Positions 1 to 8,517 of a stretch of 64,000 nt of DNA are shown in pieces. The notes beneath the pieces were generated by a model that saw only the letters and a list, made by a program, of their open reading frames with translations, was not told the origin of the DNA and searched no databases. The translations under genes were made by a program, and so were the position numbers. The stretch comes from Coriobacteriaceae bacterium (lineage in GTDB: Bacteria > Actinomycetota > Coriobacteriia > Coriobacteriales > Coriobacteriaceae). Each line of letters starts with the position of its first letter. The first letter of the stretch is position 1. The stretch lies in assembly GCA_902362275.1 (NCBI GenBank), contig CABIWB010000004.1:35225-99224 (forward strand), written 5' to 3'.

Positions 1-1
1 C

Positions 2-415
2 ATCCTTTCGCACTTCGATGCCGCCAACTCTCCTATCGATGAGTATGAGGGCGACGAGGGTGAGCTGATTTTGGATGTAACGGCTCCTGACCTTGCTGTT
101 CTCATTGGCCGTCATGGTCGCACCCTTGATGCCCTTCAGGTTATGTTCTCTTTGCTGGTGAGCCGCAAACTTGGCTTTAGGTATCCAGTTGTAGTGGACG
201 TCGAGGGATACAAGAGCCGCCGTCAGGACAAGGTTGCCTCCATGGCTCAATCTGCTGCCGAGCGTGCCATTCGCACTCACAAGAGTGTTTCGCTTCCGCC
301 CATGAATGCCTACGAGCGTCGACTGGTTCACATTGCACTTCGTGGCAATGATGCCGTCGATACTCATTCAGAGGGTTCTGACCCTGATCGCCATGTGGTG
401 ATTGTTGCTCGATAA
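2..415 (+). CDS. khpB: KhpB/Jag RNA-binding protein, C-terminal part
   Basis: The reading frame is open from the window edge to the stop, so the start lies to the left. The visible 137 residues hold a KH domain with the GxxG-type loop IGRHGRTL and then an R3H domain around PPMNAYERRLVHIAL. KhpB (Jag, SpoIIIJ-associated) is a cytoplasmic RNA-binding protein that works with KhpA and is normally encoded directly after the membrane insertase yidC near the replication origin. Here it is followed by an intrinsic terminator and rsmG, which fits the conserved rpmH-rnpA-yidC-jag-rsmG-parAB order. The domain pair is seen directly; the yidC neighbour is inferred. Confidence 0.9.
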   Translation: MLSHFDAANSPIDEYEGDEGELILDVTAPDLAVLIGRHGRTLDALQVMFSLLVSRKLGFRYPVVVDVEGYKSRRQDKVASMAQSAAERAIRTHKSVSLPPMNAYERRLVHIALRGNDAVDTHSEGSDPDRHVVIVAR

Positions 416-433
416 TCTACTCGAGTTTATGCT

Positions 434-465
434 AAGGGGACGTGGTTTCCACGTCCCCTTTTTTT
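434..465 (+). terminator. intrinsic terminator after khpB
   Basis: A perfect 12-bp stem (AAGGGGACGTGG / CCACGTCCCCTT) with a TTT loop runs into seven T residues. It ends khpB transcription, so rsmG probably has its own promoter or depends on read-through. Confidence 0.9.
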
Positions 466-511
466 GTCAAAAGTTCTCGATACACTGATTTTTGTCAGAA
501 AGGAGCTCTCG

Positions 512-1249
512 TTGTTAGTACTTACTGATCAGCAGGCTGACGAGATGTTGAGTCGTCTAGCTTTCTATTGCAAAGAGTATTCCTTGAGCGTAACTGATGT
601 TGAGCTGAGGAAATGTATTAAGCATTTGGATTTGGTTCTAGAAACAAATAAGACAACCAATCTCACCCGAATTCTTAACGTAGAAGATGCTGCAGTACTT
701 CATATCCTCGACTCACTTGTTTTACTCCCCTATATCAATAAGGCTCCAGAGGGAGCTATGCTCGATATGGGTACAGGTGCAGGCTTCCCTGGTATTCCGT
801 TAACCATAGCCACGCATCGTAAAGCTACTTATATTGACTCTGTTGGCAAGAAGGTTGATGCTGTCGATTCTTTTGTCCATACTCTTGGATTGAAACATGC
901 TCATGCGGTTCATGATCGTCTTGAAGAATATGCTCGAAGCCATAAGAAGCAGTTCTCCGTTGTAACCGCCCGCGCACTGGCCCCTCTACCGATTCTTGTT
1001 GAGTATGCGGCTCCGTACCTGAAGGATGGAGGGCTATTTGTTATCACCAAGGGCAATCCTTCGGATGAGGAGCTTGCTTCCGGTATGTCAGCAGCTAAGA
1101 TTTGCGGCTTCACTTTGCTTCTGAATGACGCAATTGATTTGCCTGAAGACTTGGGTCACAGGGAGTTCATTGTTCTTAAGAAGAGTCATCCAGCATCCGT
1201 TTCATTGCCTCGTGCAAATGGCATGGCAAAGAAGAATTCGCTTGCCTAG
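512..1249 (+). CDS. rsmG: 16S rRNA (guanine527-N7)-methyltransferase
   Basis: RsmG (GidB) uses SAM to methylate N7 of G527 in 16S rRNA; its loss gives low-level streptomycin resistance in other bacteria. The SAM-binding motif MGTGAGFPGIPL lies near residue 85 and the order of Rossmann-fold segments follows the family. I chose the TTG at 512 because AAAGGAG lies six bases upstream; the frame is open further left to a TTG at 464, but that lies inside the T tract of the preceding terminator. The product is about 245 residues, normal for RsmG. The C-terminal tail is lysine-rich. Three parS sites follow immediately. Confidence 0.9.
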   Translation: MLVLTDQQADEMLSRLAFYCKEYSLSVTDVELRKCIKHLDLVLETNKTTNLTRILNVEDAAVLHILDSLVLLPYINKAPEGAMLDMGTGAGFPGIPLTIATHRKATYIDSVGKKVDAVDSFVHTLGLKHAHAVHDRLEEYARSHKKQFSVVTARALAPLPILVEYAAPYLKDGGLFVITKGNPSDEELASGMSAAKICGFTLLLNDAIDLPEDLGHREFIVLKKSHPASVSLPRANGMAKKNSLA

Positions 1250-1250
1250 A

Positions 1251-1266
1251 TGTTTCACGTGAAACA
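1251..1266. other. parS site 1 (perfect)
   Basis: TGTTTCACGTGAAACA, the perfect palindromic parS consensus bound by ParB. It begins two bases after the rsmG stop codon. Confidence 0.97.
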
Positions 1267-1289
1267 TAATGGATACCAACAACTTGCAT

Positions 1290-1305
1290 TGTTTCACGTG
1301 AAACA
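1290..1305. other. parS site 2 (perfect)
   Basis: A second exact TGTTTCACGTGAAACA, exactly 39 bp after site 1. ParB loads here as a CTP-dependent clamp and spreads. Confidence 0.97.
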
Positions 1306-1328
1306 TGGCGGTTGATATCGATTCGGAA

Positions 1329-1344
1329 TGTTTCACGTGAAACA
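1329..1344. other. parS site 3 (perfect)
   Basis: A third exact copy, again 39 bp on, lying 40 bp before the parA start. The cluster sits in the parAB leader, so ParB binding may also regulate its own operon (inference). Confidence 0.97.
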
Positions 1345-1383
1345 TCCTCCGTTTGACAGCTTTAATACACACCAGGAGGGACC

Positions 1384-2184
1384 GTGGGATTTCGCGACGT
1401 TAAGCGTTCTAAGAGCGCAAAAGACACGCGTATTATTGCAATCATCAATCAAAAAGGCGGCGTTGGTAAGTCAACGACGGCTGTAAACCTTGCAGCAGCA
1501 CTGGGTGAGCAGGGTCGTAAGACGCTGATTGTCGATTTTGATCCGCAAGGAAACAGCACTAGCGGATTTGGAATTGAAAAAGAAGACCTTGACCACTGCA
1601 TTTATGATGCATTGTTGAATGATGTACCAGCAGAGTCGCTTGTTCTTGATACAAATTGCAAAAAGGTATTCGTAATTCCGGCTACAATTCAGCTTGCAGG
1701 CGCGGAAATTGAACTCGTAAGCGCAATTGCTCGTGAAACCCGCCTCAAAGATTTGCTTGAGCCGATTCAGGACGAGTTTGATTTTATTTTCATTGACTGT
1801 CCTCCTTCGCTCGGCCTTCTTACTATCAACGCCTTGACCGCAGCGGATAGCGTTTTGATTCCGATCCAGTGTGAGTATTACGCACTCGAGGGCGTTACGA
1901 AGCTGCTTGAGTCAATGAAGATGGTCAAATCACGTCTTAACAAGGGCTTAGACACCTATGGTGTGCTTATGACCATGTATGACTCGCGTACTTCTCTGTC
2001 GAATCAGGTTGTAGAAGAGGTTCAATCGTACTTTGGTGATAAGGCGTTTAAGACGCTGATTCCCCGTACGGTTAAAATCTCTGAAGCTCCGTCTTTTGGA
2101 GAACCAGTAATTACCTATGCACCTCAAAATAAGGGTGCAAAAGCGTATATGAACCTTGCAAAAGAGGTGATCAAGCGTGCCTAG
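1384..2184 (+). CDS. parA: chromosome partitioning ATPase ParA/Soj
   Basis: ParA is a deviant-Walker ATPase that binds the nucleoid non-specifically when ATP-bound and moves ParB-parS complexes to segregate origins. The deviant Walker A KGGVGKST occupies residues 24-31, with the signature lysine at residue 24. A later FIDCPPSLG motif is the Walker B region. The GTG start is supported by AGGAGG five bases upstream. At 266 residues it is a normal Soj-type ParA with a short basic N-terminal extension. It overlaps parB by eight bases, so the two are translationally coupled, and three parS sites precede it. Confidence 0.95.
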   Translation: MGFRDVKRSKSAKDTRIIAIINQKGGVGKSTTAVNLAAALGEQGRKTLIVDFDPQGNSTSGFGIEKEDLDHCIYDALLNDVPAESLVLDTNCKKVFVIPATIQLAGAEIELVSAIARETRLKDLLEPIQDEFDFIFIDCPPSLGLLTINALTAADSVLIPIQCEYYALEGVTKLLESMKMVKSRLNKGLDTYGVLMTMYDSRTSLSNQVVEEVQSYFGDKAFKTLIPRTVKISEAPSFGEPVITYAPQNKGAKAYMNLAKEVIKRA

Positions 2185-3082
2185 TGCAAAGAAACGTGGC
2201 GGATTGGGACGTGGACTCAATGCTTTGGTCTCAGAGGCCGAGTATGAGACCGGTGGTTCAGCCGCATCAGCTTCAAATGTTGCATCTGAAACAAAACTAC
2301 CTATTGAGGACATCGTTCCCAACCCTAATCAGCCGCGAATTCACTTTAACAAAACTGAACTTCGCGAGTTGAGCGAGTCAATCCAAGAACATGGTGTTTT
2401 GCAGCCGCTTTTGGTTCGCAAGCATGGAAACGGCTATGAGATCATCGCTGGTGAGCGTCGTTATCAGGCGTCGAAGCTTGCTGGTCTTGAGGAGCTGCCT
2501 GTCATCATTAAAGATGTTGATGATGAAGAGATGCTGGCTCTTGCTCTTATCGAAAACCTTCAGCGTTCTGATCTGAATCCCGTCGAAGAGGCTAAGGGCT
2601 ATCGCCAACTCATTGATGCCAGCGGTATGACCCAGGAGGCATTGTCGAAGGCTGTTAGCAAGTCGCGCTCTGCAATTACAAACTCGCTGCGCCTTCTCGA
2701 TCTCCCCGAAGTTGTTCAGCAGATGATTTTCGAGGGTAAACTTACTGCAGGTCATGCACGTGCAATTCTTGCAGTTCCCTATGAGGATGCTCGAATTCGA
2801 CTTGCTGAGAAGGTTGTTGCAGAGGGCCTTTCCGTAAGAGCGACAGAAAATCTTGCTCCGTTGTTTTCTGCCGGAGAGACACCTAAGACTCCGAGGCCTG
2901 CAACGCCTCAGTCTTTTAAAAAGGCTGCCCGCGTGCTTCGTCAGGTTTTTAATACCAACGTGCGTGTGAAGAGCTCGCGTGGAAAGAATAAGATTGAGAT
3001 TGAGTTTAAAGACGAGGAAGAGCTCTCTCGTATTCTTGGCGAAATGATTCAGTTTGATCAAGGAGGCCAGGATGAGGAATAA
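2177..3082 (+). CDS. parB: chromosome partitioning protein ParB/Spo0J
   Basis: ParB is the parS-binding CTPase clamp of chromosome segregation. The N-terminal CTP-binding domain shows NPNQPR and the arginine-rich AGERRYQA motif (residues about 90-97). The helix-turn-helix that reads parS follows (MTQEALSKAVSKSRSAITNSL), and a C-terminal dimerisation segment closes the protein. The start is a GTG inside the end of parA. The 3' end overlaps the next small gene by 11 bases. The 301-residue length is typical. Confidence 0.95.
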   Translation: MPSAKKRGGLGRGLNALVSEAEYETGGSAASASNVASETKLPIEDIVPNPNQPRIHFNKTELRELSESIQEHGVLQPLLVRKHGNGYEIIAGERRYQASKLAGLEELPVIIKDVDDEEMLALALIENLQRSDLNPVEEAKGYRQLIDASGMTQEALSKAVSKSRSAITNSLRLLDLPEVVQQMIFEGKLTAGHARAILAVPYEDARIRLAEKVVAEGLSVRATENLAPLFSAGETPKTPRPATPQSFKKAARVLRQVFNTNVRVKSSRGKNKIEIEFKDEEELSRILGEMIQFDQGGQDEE

Positions 3083-3326
3083 GATTTTAACAGCGATTGC
3101 ATTGGCGACGACTGTCGCGGCTGGCGCCTTTGCTGGCTATAAGATCGCGACAGATGATGAGCTTCGAGGTCGTTTGCTTCGTGGTGCGCAGGATTTCGTT
3201 GCTACTTCCAAGAAGAAAATGGATGTTATGACAGAAGATGTTGCTATGCGTACTGCTCAGGTAACGAAGAATCCAAAGATTAATCAAGGTTGGGTTAGTA
3301 ACCAATGGGAAAATGTAGGCTATTAG
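3072..3326 (+). CDS. small YtxH-like membrane-associated protein
   Basis: This 84-residue protein starts with a hydrophobic segment (ILTAIALATTVAAGAFAGYK), followed by a charged amphipathic tail that suggests a YtxH-type envelope protein. The ATG at 3072 has AAGGAGG six bases upstream, inside the end of parB, so it is the third gene of the parAB operon. Its function is not known to me. A strong terminator follows. Placement next to parAB suggests co-expression with segregation proteins but does not prove a role in segregation. Confidence 0.7.
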   Translation: MRNKILTAIALATTVAAGAFAGYKIATDDELRGRLLRGAQDFVATSKKKMDVMTEDVAMRTAQVTKNPKINQGWVSNQWENVGY

Positions 3327-3356
3327 GTACCTAACAATTACCCAGTAAATTTTGAA

Positions 3357-3395
3357 GGGTCCTTGTCTGATTCACGAGACAAGGACCCCTTATTT
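3357..3395 (+). terminator. intrinsic terminator of the parAB operon
   Basis: A perfect 12-bp stem (GGGTCCTTGTCT / AGACAAGGACCC) with an 8-base loop is followed by a T-rich stretch. Confidence 0.85.
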
Positions 3396-3453
3396 TGCTC
3401 GTAAAAAATGAGACCAGTAGCAGCAAAGTTAAAATTGTGGTCAATAAATGAAA

Positions 3454-3486
3454 CACTCCCGGTTGCATATCCAGCAACCGGGAGTG
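3454..3486 (-). terminator. intrinsic terminator after rlmN
   Basis: A perfect 13-bp stem (CACTCCCGGTTGC / GCAACCGGGAGTG) with a 7-base loop. Read on the minus strand it is followed by TTTCATTT, so it ends rlmN. Confidence 0.8.
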
Positions 3487-3491
3487 TTCGA

Positions 3492-3507
3492 TGTTTCACA
3501 TGAAACG
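3492..3507. other. degenerate parS-like site
   Basis: TGTTTCACATGAAACG differs from parS at the central G (to A) and at the last base. It lies between the rlmN stop codon and its terminator, about 2.2 kb from the parS cluster. ParB affinity is expected to be reduced; binding is untested. Confidence 0.55.
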
Positions 3508-3525
3508 TTTTGGGGTGCGACTCCC

Positions 3526-4578
3526 CTATGCGTTCTTCTGAACTTTGAAGCGCTGCTTCAGCTGTCCGCAAGCGGCGTCAATATCGTTACCACGGGAGTT
3601 ACGAATCGTAGTCTCGATGCCACGGGACTCAAGACGACGCTGAAGATCCTCAACCTTATGAATCGGCGACGGCTTGAGCGGGCTGCCCTCGATGTCGTTA
3701 AGCTGAATCAGGTTAACGTGGCACAACGTTCCCTCGCAGAAGTCGCAGAGCGCTTGCATCTCGGGATTCGTATCGTTGACGCCTTCGATCATGGCATACT
3801 CATAGGTCGGGCGGCGGCCAGTCTTCTCGGTGTAGAGCTGAAGCGCCTCGTGGAGGCGAAGCAGCGTGTACTTCTTAACACCGGGCATGAGCTTATTGCG
3901 CGTCGACTGGATGGCGGAATGCAGGGAAACGGCAAGCGTGAACTGCTCGGGGATGTCGGCAAATTTGCGAATACCGGGAATAACGCCGCTGGTGGAGACG
4001 GTGAGGTGACGAGCGCCGATACCGATTCCATCGGGGTCGTTGAGGATTCGCAGCGCCTTGAGAATCTCGTCGTAGTTGGCAAACGGCTCGCCCTGGCCCA
4101 TGAAGACAACGCTCGTGACACGCTCGCCAAAGTCGTTGGATACATGAAGTACCTGGTCGACGATCTCCTGAGCGGTCAGAGAGCGCTTGAGGCCGTTGAG
4201 GCCGGTAGCGCAAAAGGCGCAGCCCATGCCACAGCCAGCCTGGGTGGAAACGCAGACGGAAAGCTTGTTACGACGGGGCATACCGACAGCCTCGACGGAA
4301 ACGCCGTCGTGGTACTCGACCAGATACTTGCGAGAGCCATCTTTGGAAACCTGCTTGGTTAGTTCAGTCGGCGTGTCAAAGGCAAAAGCCTCTTTAAGCT
4401 GCTCGCGGAAAGCCTTGGGAAGGTTGGTCATATCGTCAAACGAACAAACGTTCTTCTCGAAGACCCATTCGATGAGCTGCTTCGCGCGGAAGGCGGGCTG
4501 GCCAAGTTCGGCCACAAGGTCGCGAATATCGTTTTGGCTCAAGTCGCGAATGTCCTGAGATTTAGTCCTGGGATTCAT
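3526..4578 (-). CDS. rlmN: dual-specificity rRNA/tRNA adenine-C2 methyltransferase
   Basis: RlmN is a radical-SAM enzyme that makes 2-methyladenosine at A2503 of 23S rRNA and at A37 of some tRNAs. The [4Fe-4S] motif CxxxCxxC is present as CGMGCAFC. The GEPFANYDE segment and a cysteine-bearing C-terminal stretch (NDIDAACGQL), which carries the family's methyl-carrier cysteine, also fit. The 350-residue length is normal. It is transcribed towards the parAB operon, with a hairpin terminator between the two, and is divergent from ddl. Confidence 0.93.
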   Translation of the reverse strand: MNPRTKSQDIRDLSQNDIRDLVAELGQPAFRAKQLIEWVFEKNVCSFDDMTNLPKAFREQLKEAFAFDTPTELTKQVSKDGSRKYLVEYHDGVSVEAVGMPRRNKLSVCVSTQAGCGMGCAFCATGLNGLKRSLTAQEIVDQVLHVSNDFGERVTSVVFMGQGEPFANYDEILKALRILNDPDGIGIGARHLTVSTSGVIPGIRKFADIPEQFTLAVSLHSAIQSTRNKLMPGVKKYTLLRLHEALQLYTEKTGRRPTYEYAMIEGVNDTNPEMQALCDFCEGTLCHVNLIQLNDIEGSPLKPSPIHKVEDLQRRLESRGIETTIRNSRGNDIDAACGQLKQRFKVQKNA

Positions 4579-4663
4579 GGAAGCCTTTCGATTTTGGGGA
4601 AACGTAGAGGGTATCGCTACAATATGGTATCAGCTGCAGAAATTATAGAGGAGGAGTCTGCCC

Positions 4664-5629
4664 ATGCCGGGTAAAAGCCTAGAGAACATGCACGTAGCGG
4701 TCTTGGCGGGCGGTCATTCCGCTGAGCGCGAGATCTCGCTCAATTCGGGAAAGAACGTCGTGGTTGCCTTGAAGGAGGCCGGCTACACTTCGGTGGAGCT
4801 GCTCGACACGGCTGCCGATGATTTTATGGTAACCATGGCGACCGGCGGCTTTGACGTGGCGTTTATCGCCATGCACGGTGCCGGCGGCGAGGATGGCGCC
4901 ATGCAGGGCGCCATGGAGACCCTGGGTATCCCCTACACGGCCTCGGGCGTGCTTGCCAGCGCCTGCGGTGCCGACAAGGAGGTCTCTAAGCTCCTGTACG
5001 CCAAGGCGGGCATTCCCATTGCCCCCGGCCTCGCGCTCGAGGTGGGCGATGAAGTCGATATCGATCATATCGTCGAGGTTTGTGGCGAGCGCTGCTTTGT
5101 GAAGCCGGCCGTCAACGGTTCCAGCTATGGTATTTCCCTGGTCCATGAGCCCTCCGAGCTGCCCGCGGCAATCGCCAAGGCGTTTGAGTACGGCGACAAA
5201 GTGCTGGTCGAGAAGTGCATCGAGGGTACCGAGATCACCGTCGGCGTATACGGCGAAGATGACGTGCGCGCTCTGCCGATTGTCGAGATTCGTAAGCCCG
5301 AGGACTGCGAGTTCTACGATCTGGACGTGAAGTATGTTGACCCTACGGACATCCATCGCATTCCGGCGCAGATTTTACCCGAGAATTATGCTCGTGCCCA
5401 GGAGCTTGCCTGCGCCGCTCACAAGGCCCTCGGTTGCCTGGGTATCTCGCGCAGCGATTTTATTGTGAGTGAGGACGGCCCCGTTATCCTCGAGACCAAT
5501 ACCATTCCCGGCATGACCGATACGTCGCTGTATCCGGATGAGATCCGCCACACCGACGACATGACGTTCCCGCAGGTCTGTGACAGCCTGATCCGTATGG
5601 GCCTTCGTCGAGCGGGCATTGCATGCTAA
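4664..5629 (+). CDS. ddl: D-alanine--D-alanine ligase
   Basis: Ddl is the ATP-grasp enzyme that joins two D-alanines for peptidoglycan precursors. The start shows the family signature VAVLAGGHSAEREISL, and the centre has KPAVNGSSYGIS. The C-terminal metal-binding region reads LETNTIPGMTDTSLYPD. GAGGAGG precedes the ATG. The 321-residue length is typical. The last seven bases overlap the helicase gene downstream, so the two are probably co-transcribed. The SYG in the substrate loop would fit a D-Ala-D-Ala (vancomycin-susceptible) ligase; that specificity is inference. Confidence 0.95.
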   Translation: MPGKSLENMHVAVLAGGHSAEREISLNSGKNVVVALKEAGYTSVELLDTAADDFMVTMATGGFDVAFIAMHGAGGEDGAMQGAMETLGIPYTASGVLASACGADKEVSKLLYAKAGIPIAPGLALEVGDEVDIDHIVEVCGERCFVKPAVNGSSYGISLVHEPSELPAAIAKAFEYGDKVLVEKCIEGTEITVGVYGEDDVRALPIVEIRKPEDCEFYDLDVKYVDPTDIHRIPAQILPENYARAQELACAAHKALGCLGISRSDFIVSEDGPVILETNTIPGMTDTSLYPDEIRHTDDMTFPQVCDSLIRMGLRRAGIAC

Positions 5630-8517
5630 TCGAGGACGCGGTTTCGTCAGGAACGCCGCAGTTTGTCATCGACTCCTATGCCACGCTTGCCGAACGCGCC
5701 AAAACGCAGTCCTTCGGCCTTATCGAGGAAGATGTAATTGTCCTCGATACCGAGACCACAGGTCTTTCGGTGCAGGACAACGAGCTGATCGAGATCTCGG
5801 CGGCCCGTCTTTCGGGCCGCGAGATCGTCGACCGTTTCGATACCTTCGTGCATCCCAAGCAGCTGATTCCCGCCGAGATTACCGAGCTCACGAGCATTAC
5901 AAATGCCGATGTGGCAGATGCCCCGTCGGCCGTTGAGGCCGTCGCCGCTCTCGCCGATTTTGTCGGTGGTTGCCCGGTGATCGCACATAACGCCACGTTC
6001 GACCGCTCGTTTATCGAGTCGGTCAAAGGCGGCGTCAACGTGAGCGATATTTGGATCGATTCGCTGGCGCTGTCGCGAATCGCGCTTCCGCGCCTGGCCT
6101 CGCACAAGCTGTCTTTTATGGCCGATCTGTTTGGCTGTGACTCGGTATCACACCGTGCCAATGCCGACGTCGACGCCCTGTGTGGCGTATGGCGCGTGTT
6201 GCTCGTGGCGCTCACCGACTTGCCCCAGGGCCTCATGGCGCGCCTAGCCGACATGCATCCGGATGTGCCTTGGTCCTATCGTCCTATCTTCTCATTCTTG
6301 GCAGGGCAGAACCCTGGTTCTATCTTCTCTCTCAGCGCCGCTCGTGCTGACGTTCTCAAGGCCGATCGCGCCGACGATCGGGTGGACGCCGACGAACTAC
6401 CGGTCCTCAAGATGCCGAGTCGTGAGGAGATTGAGGCAGACTATGCGCCGGGTGGCCTGGTCAATCGCATGTATCCCGCTTACGAGCCGCGTGATGAGCA
6501 GATCGCGATGGCGCTCGAGGTCCGCGATGCGCTGGTCACGGGCACTCATCGTGTAATTGAGGCGGGCACAGGCGTCGGCAAATCGATGGCCTATCTGGTG
6601 CCTTTTGCCGAGGCAGCACGCCGTAACAACATCACGGTTGGTATTGCGACCAAATCGAACAATCTTGCCGACCAGCTCATGTACCATGAGCTGCCAAAAC
6701 TTGCCGAGCAACTGGACGGTGGTCTGTCATTTTGCGCTCTCAAGGGGTATGATCACTATCCGTGCCTGCGCAAGCTCGAGCGCATGAGCCGCGGCCAGGT
6801 CGAGATTACCACCAAGCGCGATCCGGCGGACACGCTCACGGCGGTCGCGGTCATTATGGCGTACGTCTGCCAATCAGCCGATGGCGACCTCGACTCGCTC
6901 GGTATTCGGTGGCGCAGCGTTAACCGCCCCGACTTTACGACGGCCTCGCGCGAGTGTGCTCGTCGCCTCTGCCCGTTTTTCCCTGATAAATGTTTGGTCC
7001 ACGGCGCTCGCCGTCGTGCGGCGCATGCCGATGTGGTGGTCACCAACCATTCCCTGCTGTTCCGCAATGTCGCGGCCGAGGGCAGGATTTTACCTCCGAT
7101 TCGTCATTGGGTAATCGACGAGGCCCATTCCATCGAGCGCGAGGCGCGCCGCCAGTGGGCGCGCGTGGTGTCGGCGGACGAATCACGCGTTTTGTTTGAG
7201 CGCCTGGGTGGCTCGAGCACCGGCGCGCTAAGCCAGGTTTCCCGTGATTTGGCAACCTCCGAGGGCTCTACGCTCTATTTGGGCCTTACTGCCAAGGCGA
7301 CGTCGACGGTTGCGCGCGCGAGCATGGCAATCGCCGACGTGTTCGATGGCGTTCGCGAGCTCGGCCGCCGTGCCCGTGGGGGTTATGACAATGCCAATCT
7401 ATGGATTGGCCCCGAGCTGCGCGAATCTGACGACTGGCATGATTTCTTACCGTCGGCCTACACTGCCATCGACGCATTGGAGCAAGCTGACAAGAGCGTC
7501 GACGCGCTGGTGCAAGCCGTCGCCGCCGACAAGCCCGAGGTTGTTGTCGACCTGGGTGATATCTCGCGCCGCTTGCACGAGCTGGCCGAGAACCTCAAAC
7601 TCATCATTGACGGCACCGATGAACACTACGTGTATTCGCTGCAGGTCAATCGCAGGCTGCGTGCCGGCGGAGAGTCAATGACCGCAGAGCGCATCGACAT
7701 TGGCGAGGCCTTGGCAACCGAGTGGCTGCCCGAGGTTCACACGGCCATCTTTGCCTCGGCGACCATGACGGTGTCCAAAAGCTTTGAACACTTTAACCAC
7801 GCGGTCGGCCTCGATCGCATCGGTGCTTCAACATCCTCATCGCTGCACTTGGACTCGAGCTACGACTTCGATTCGAACATGGCTGTGGTCGTTGCAGGCG
7901 ATATCCCCGATCCGCGCGATCGTGAGAGCTATCTTACGGCGCTCGAGCGCGTGCTGGTCGACGCCCATCTTGCCATGGGCGGATCGGTGCTCACGCTGTT
8001 CACCAATCGGCGCGACATGGAAGACCTGTACGCCCGCGTTGAGCCCAAGATGGCCCGTGCGGGTCTGGAGCTCAACTGCCAGCAGCGCAACTCATCTCCT
8101 CGTCGCCTGCGCGACCGGTTTATCAACGAGCCGACCTCCTCGCTTTTTGCGCTTAAGGCCTTCTGGGAGGGATTCGACGCCAGCGGCGAGACGCTGCGCT
8201 GCGTCATCATTCCCAAGCTGCCGTTCTCGAGCCCCACGGACCCGCTCTCGTGCGAGCGCAACCTGCGCGAAGACCGCGCTTGGGCGCGCTATTCGCTGCC
8301 CGAGGCAGTGCTCGAGGTCAAGCAGGCGGCCGGCCGCCTTATCCGCTCGTCGACTGATTGCGGCGTGCTGATTCTGGCCGACCCGCGCCTGGTGACGAAG
8401 GGCTACGGAAAGAAGTTCTTAACGTCGCTGCCCACGAGCTCCTACCAGCGCATCGAATCGGCGCAGATCGGCCACTATCTGCAGCTGTGGCGCGCACGCC
8501 ACGAGCGGCGGCGCTAA
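5623..8517 (+). CDS. DnaQ-type exonuclease / DinG-family helicase fusion
   Basis: The 964-residue product joins two DNA-processing modules. Residues about 40-200 form a DEDD 3'-5' exonuclease: DTETTGL (ExoI), HNATFDRSF (ExoII) and HRANADVDAL (ExoIII). Residues about 270-960 form an XPD/DinG-like superfamily 2 helicase. This part has Walker A EAGTGVGKS and the DEAH box VIDEAHS. A cysteine cluster (CARRLCPFFPDKC plus an upstream cysteine) could hold the 4Fe-4S centre. KAFWEGFDASG and QAAGRLIR are the late motifs. This resembles the exonuclease-bearing DinG of Gram-positive bacteria. It starts inside ddl and ends tail-to-tail with a WYL regulator, sharing stop-codon bases. Confidence 0.88.
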   Translation: MLIEDAVSSGTPQFVIDSYATLAERAKTQSFGLIEEDVIVLDTETTGLSVQDNELIEISAARLSGREIVDRFDTFVHPKQLIPAEITELTSITNADVADAPSAVEAVAALADFVGGCPVIAHNATFDRSFIESVKGGVNVSDIWIDSLALSRIALPRLASHKLSFMADLFGCDSVSHRANADVDALCGVWRVLLVALTDLPQGLMARLADMHPDVPWSYRPIFSFLAGQNPGSIFSLSAARADVLKADRADDRVDADELPVLKMPSREEIEADYAPGGLVNRMYPAYEPRDEQIAMALEVRDALVTGTHRVIEAGTGVGKSMAYLVPFAEAARRNNITVGIATKSNNLADQLMYHELPKLAEQLDGGLSFCALKGYDHYPCLRKLERMSRGQVEITTKRDPADTLTAVAVIMAYVCQSADGDLDSLGIRWRSVNRPDFTTASRECARRLCPFFPDKCLVHGARRRAAHADVVVTNHSLLFRNVAAEGRILPPIRHWVIDEAHSIEREARRQWARVVSADESRVLFERLGGSSTGALSQVSRDLATSEGSTLYLGLTAKATSTVARASMAIADVFDGVRELGRRARGGYDNANLWIGPELRESDDWHDFLPSAYTAIDALEQADKSVDALVQAVAADKPEVVVDLGDISRRLHELAENLKLIIDGTDEHYVYSLQVNRRLRAGGESMTAERIDIGEALATEWLPEVHTAIFASATMTVSKSFEHFNHAVGLDRIGASTSSSLHLDSSYDFDSNMAVVVAGDIPDPRDRESYLTALERVLVDAHLAMGGSVLTLFTNRRDMEDLYARVEPKMARAGLELNCQQRNSSPRRLRDRFINEPTSSLFALKAFWEGFDASGETLRCVIIPKLPFSSPTDPLSCERNLREDRAWARYSLPEAVLEVKQAAGRLIRSSTDCGVLILADPRLVTKGYGKKFLTSLPTSSYQRIESAQIGHYLQLWRARHERRR

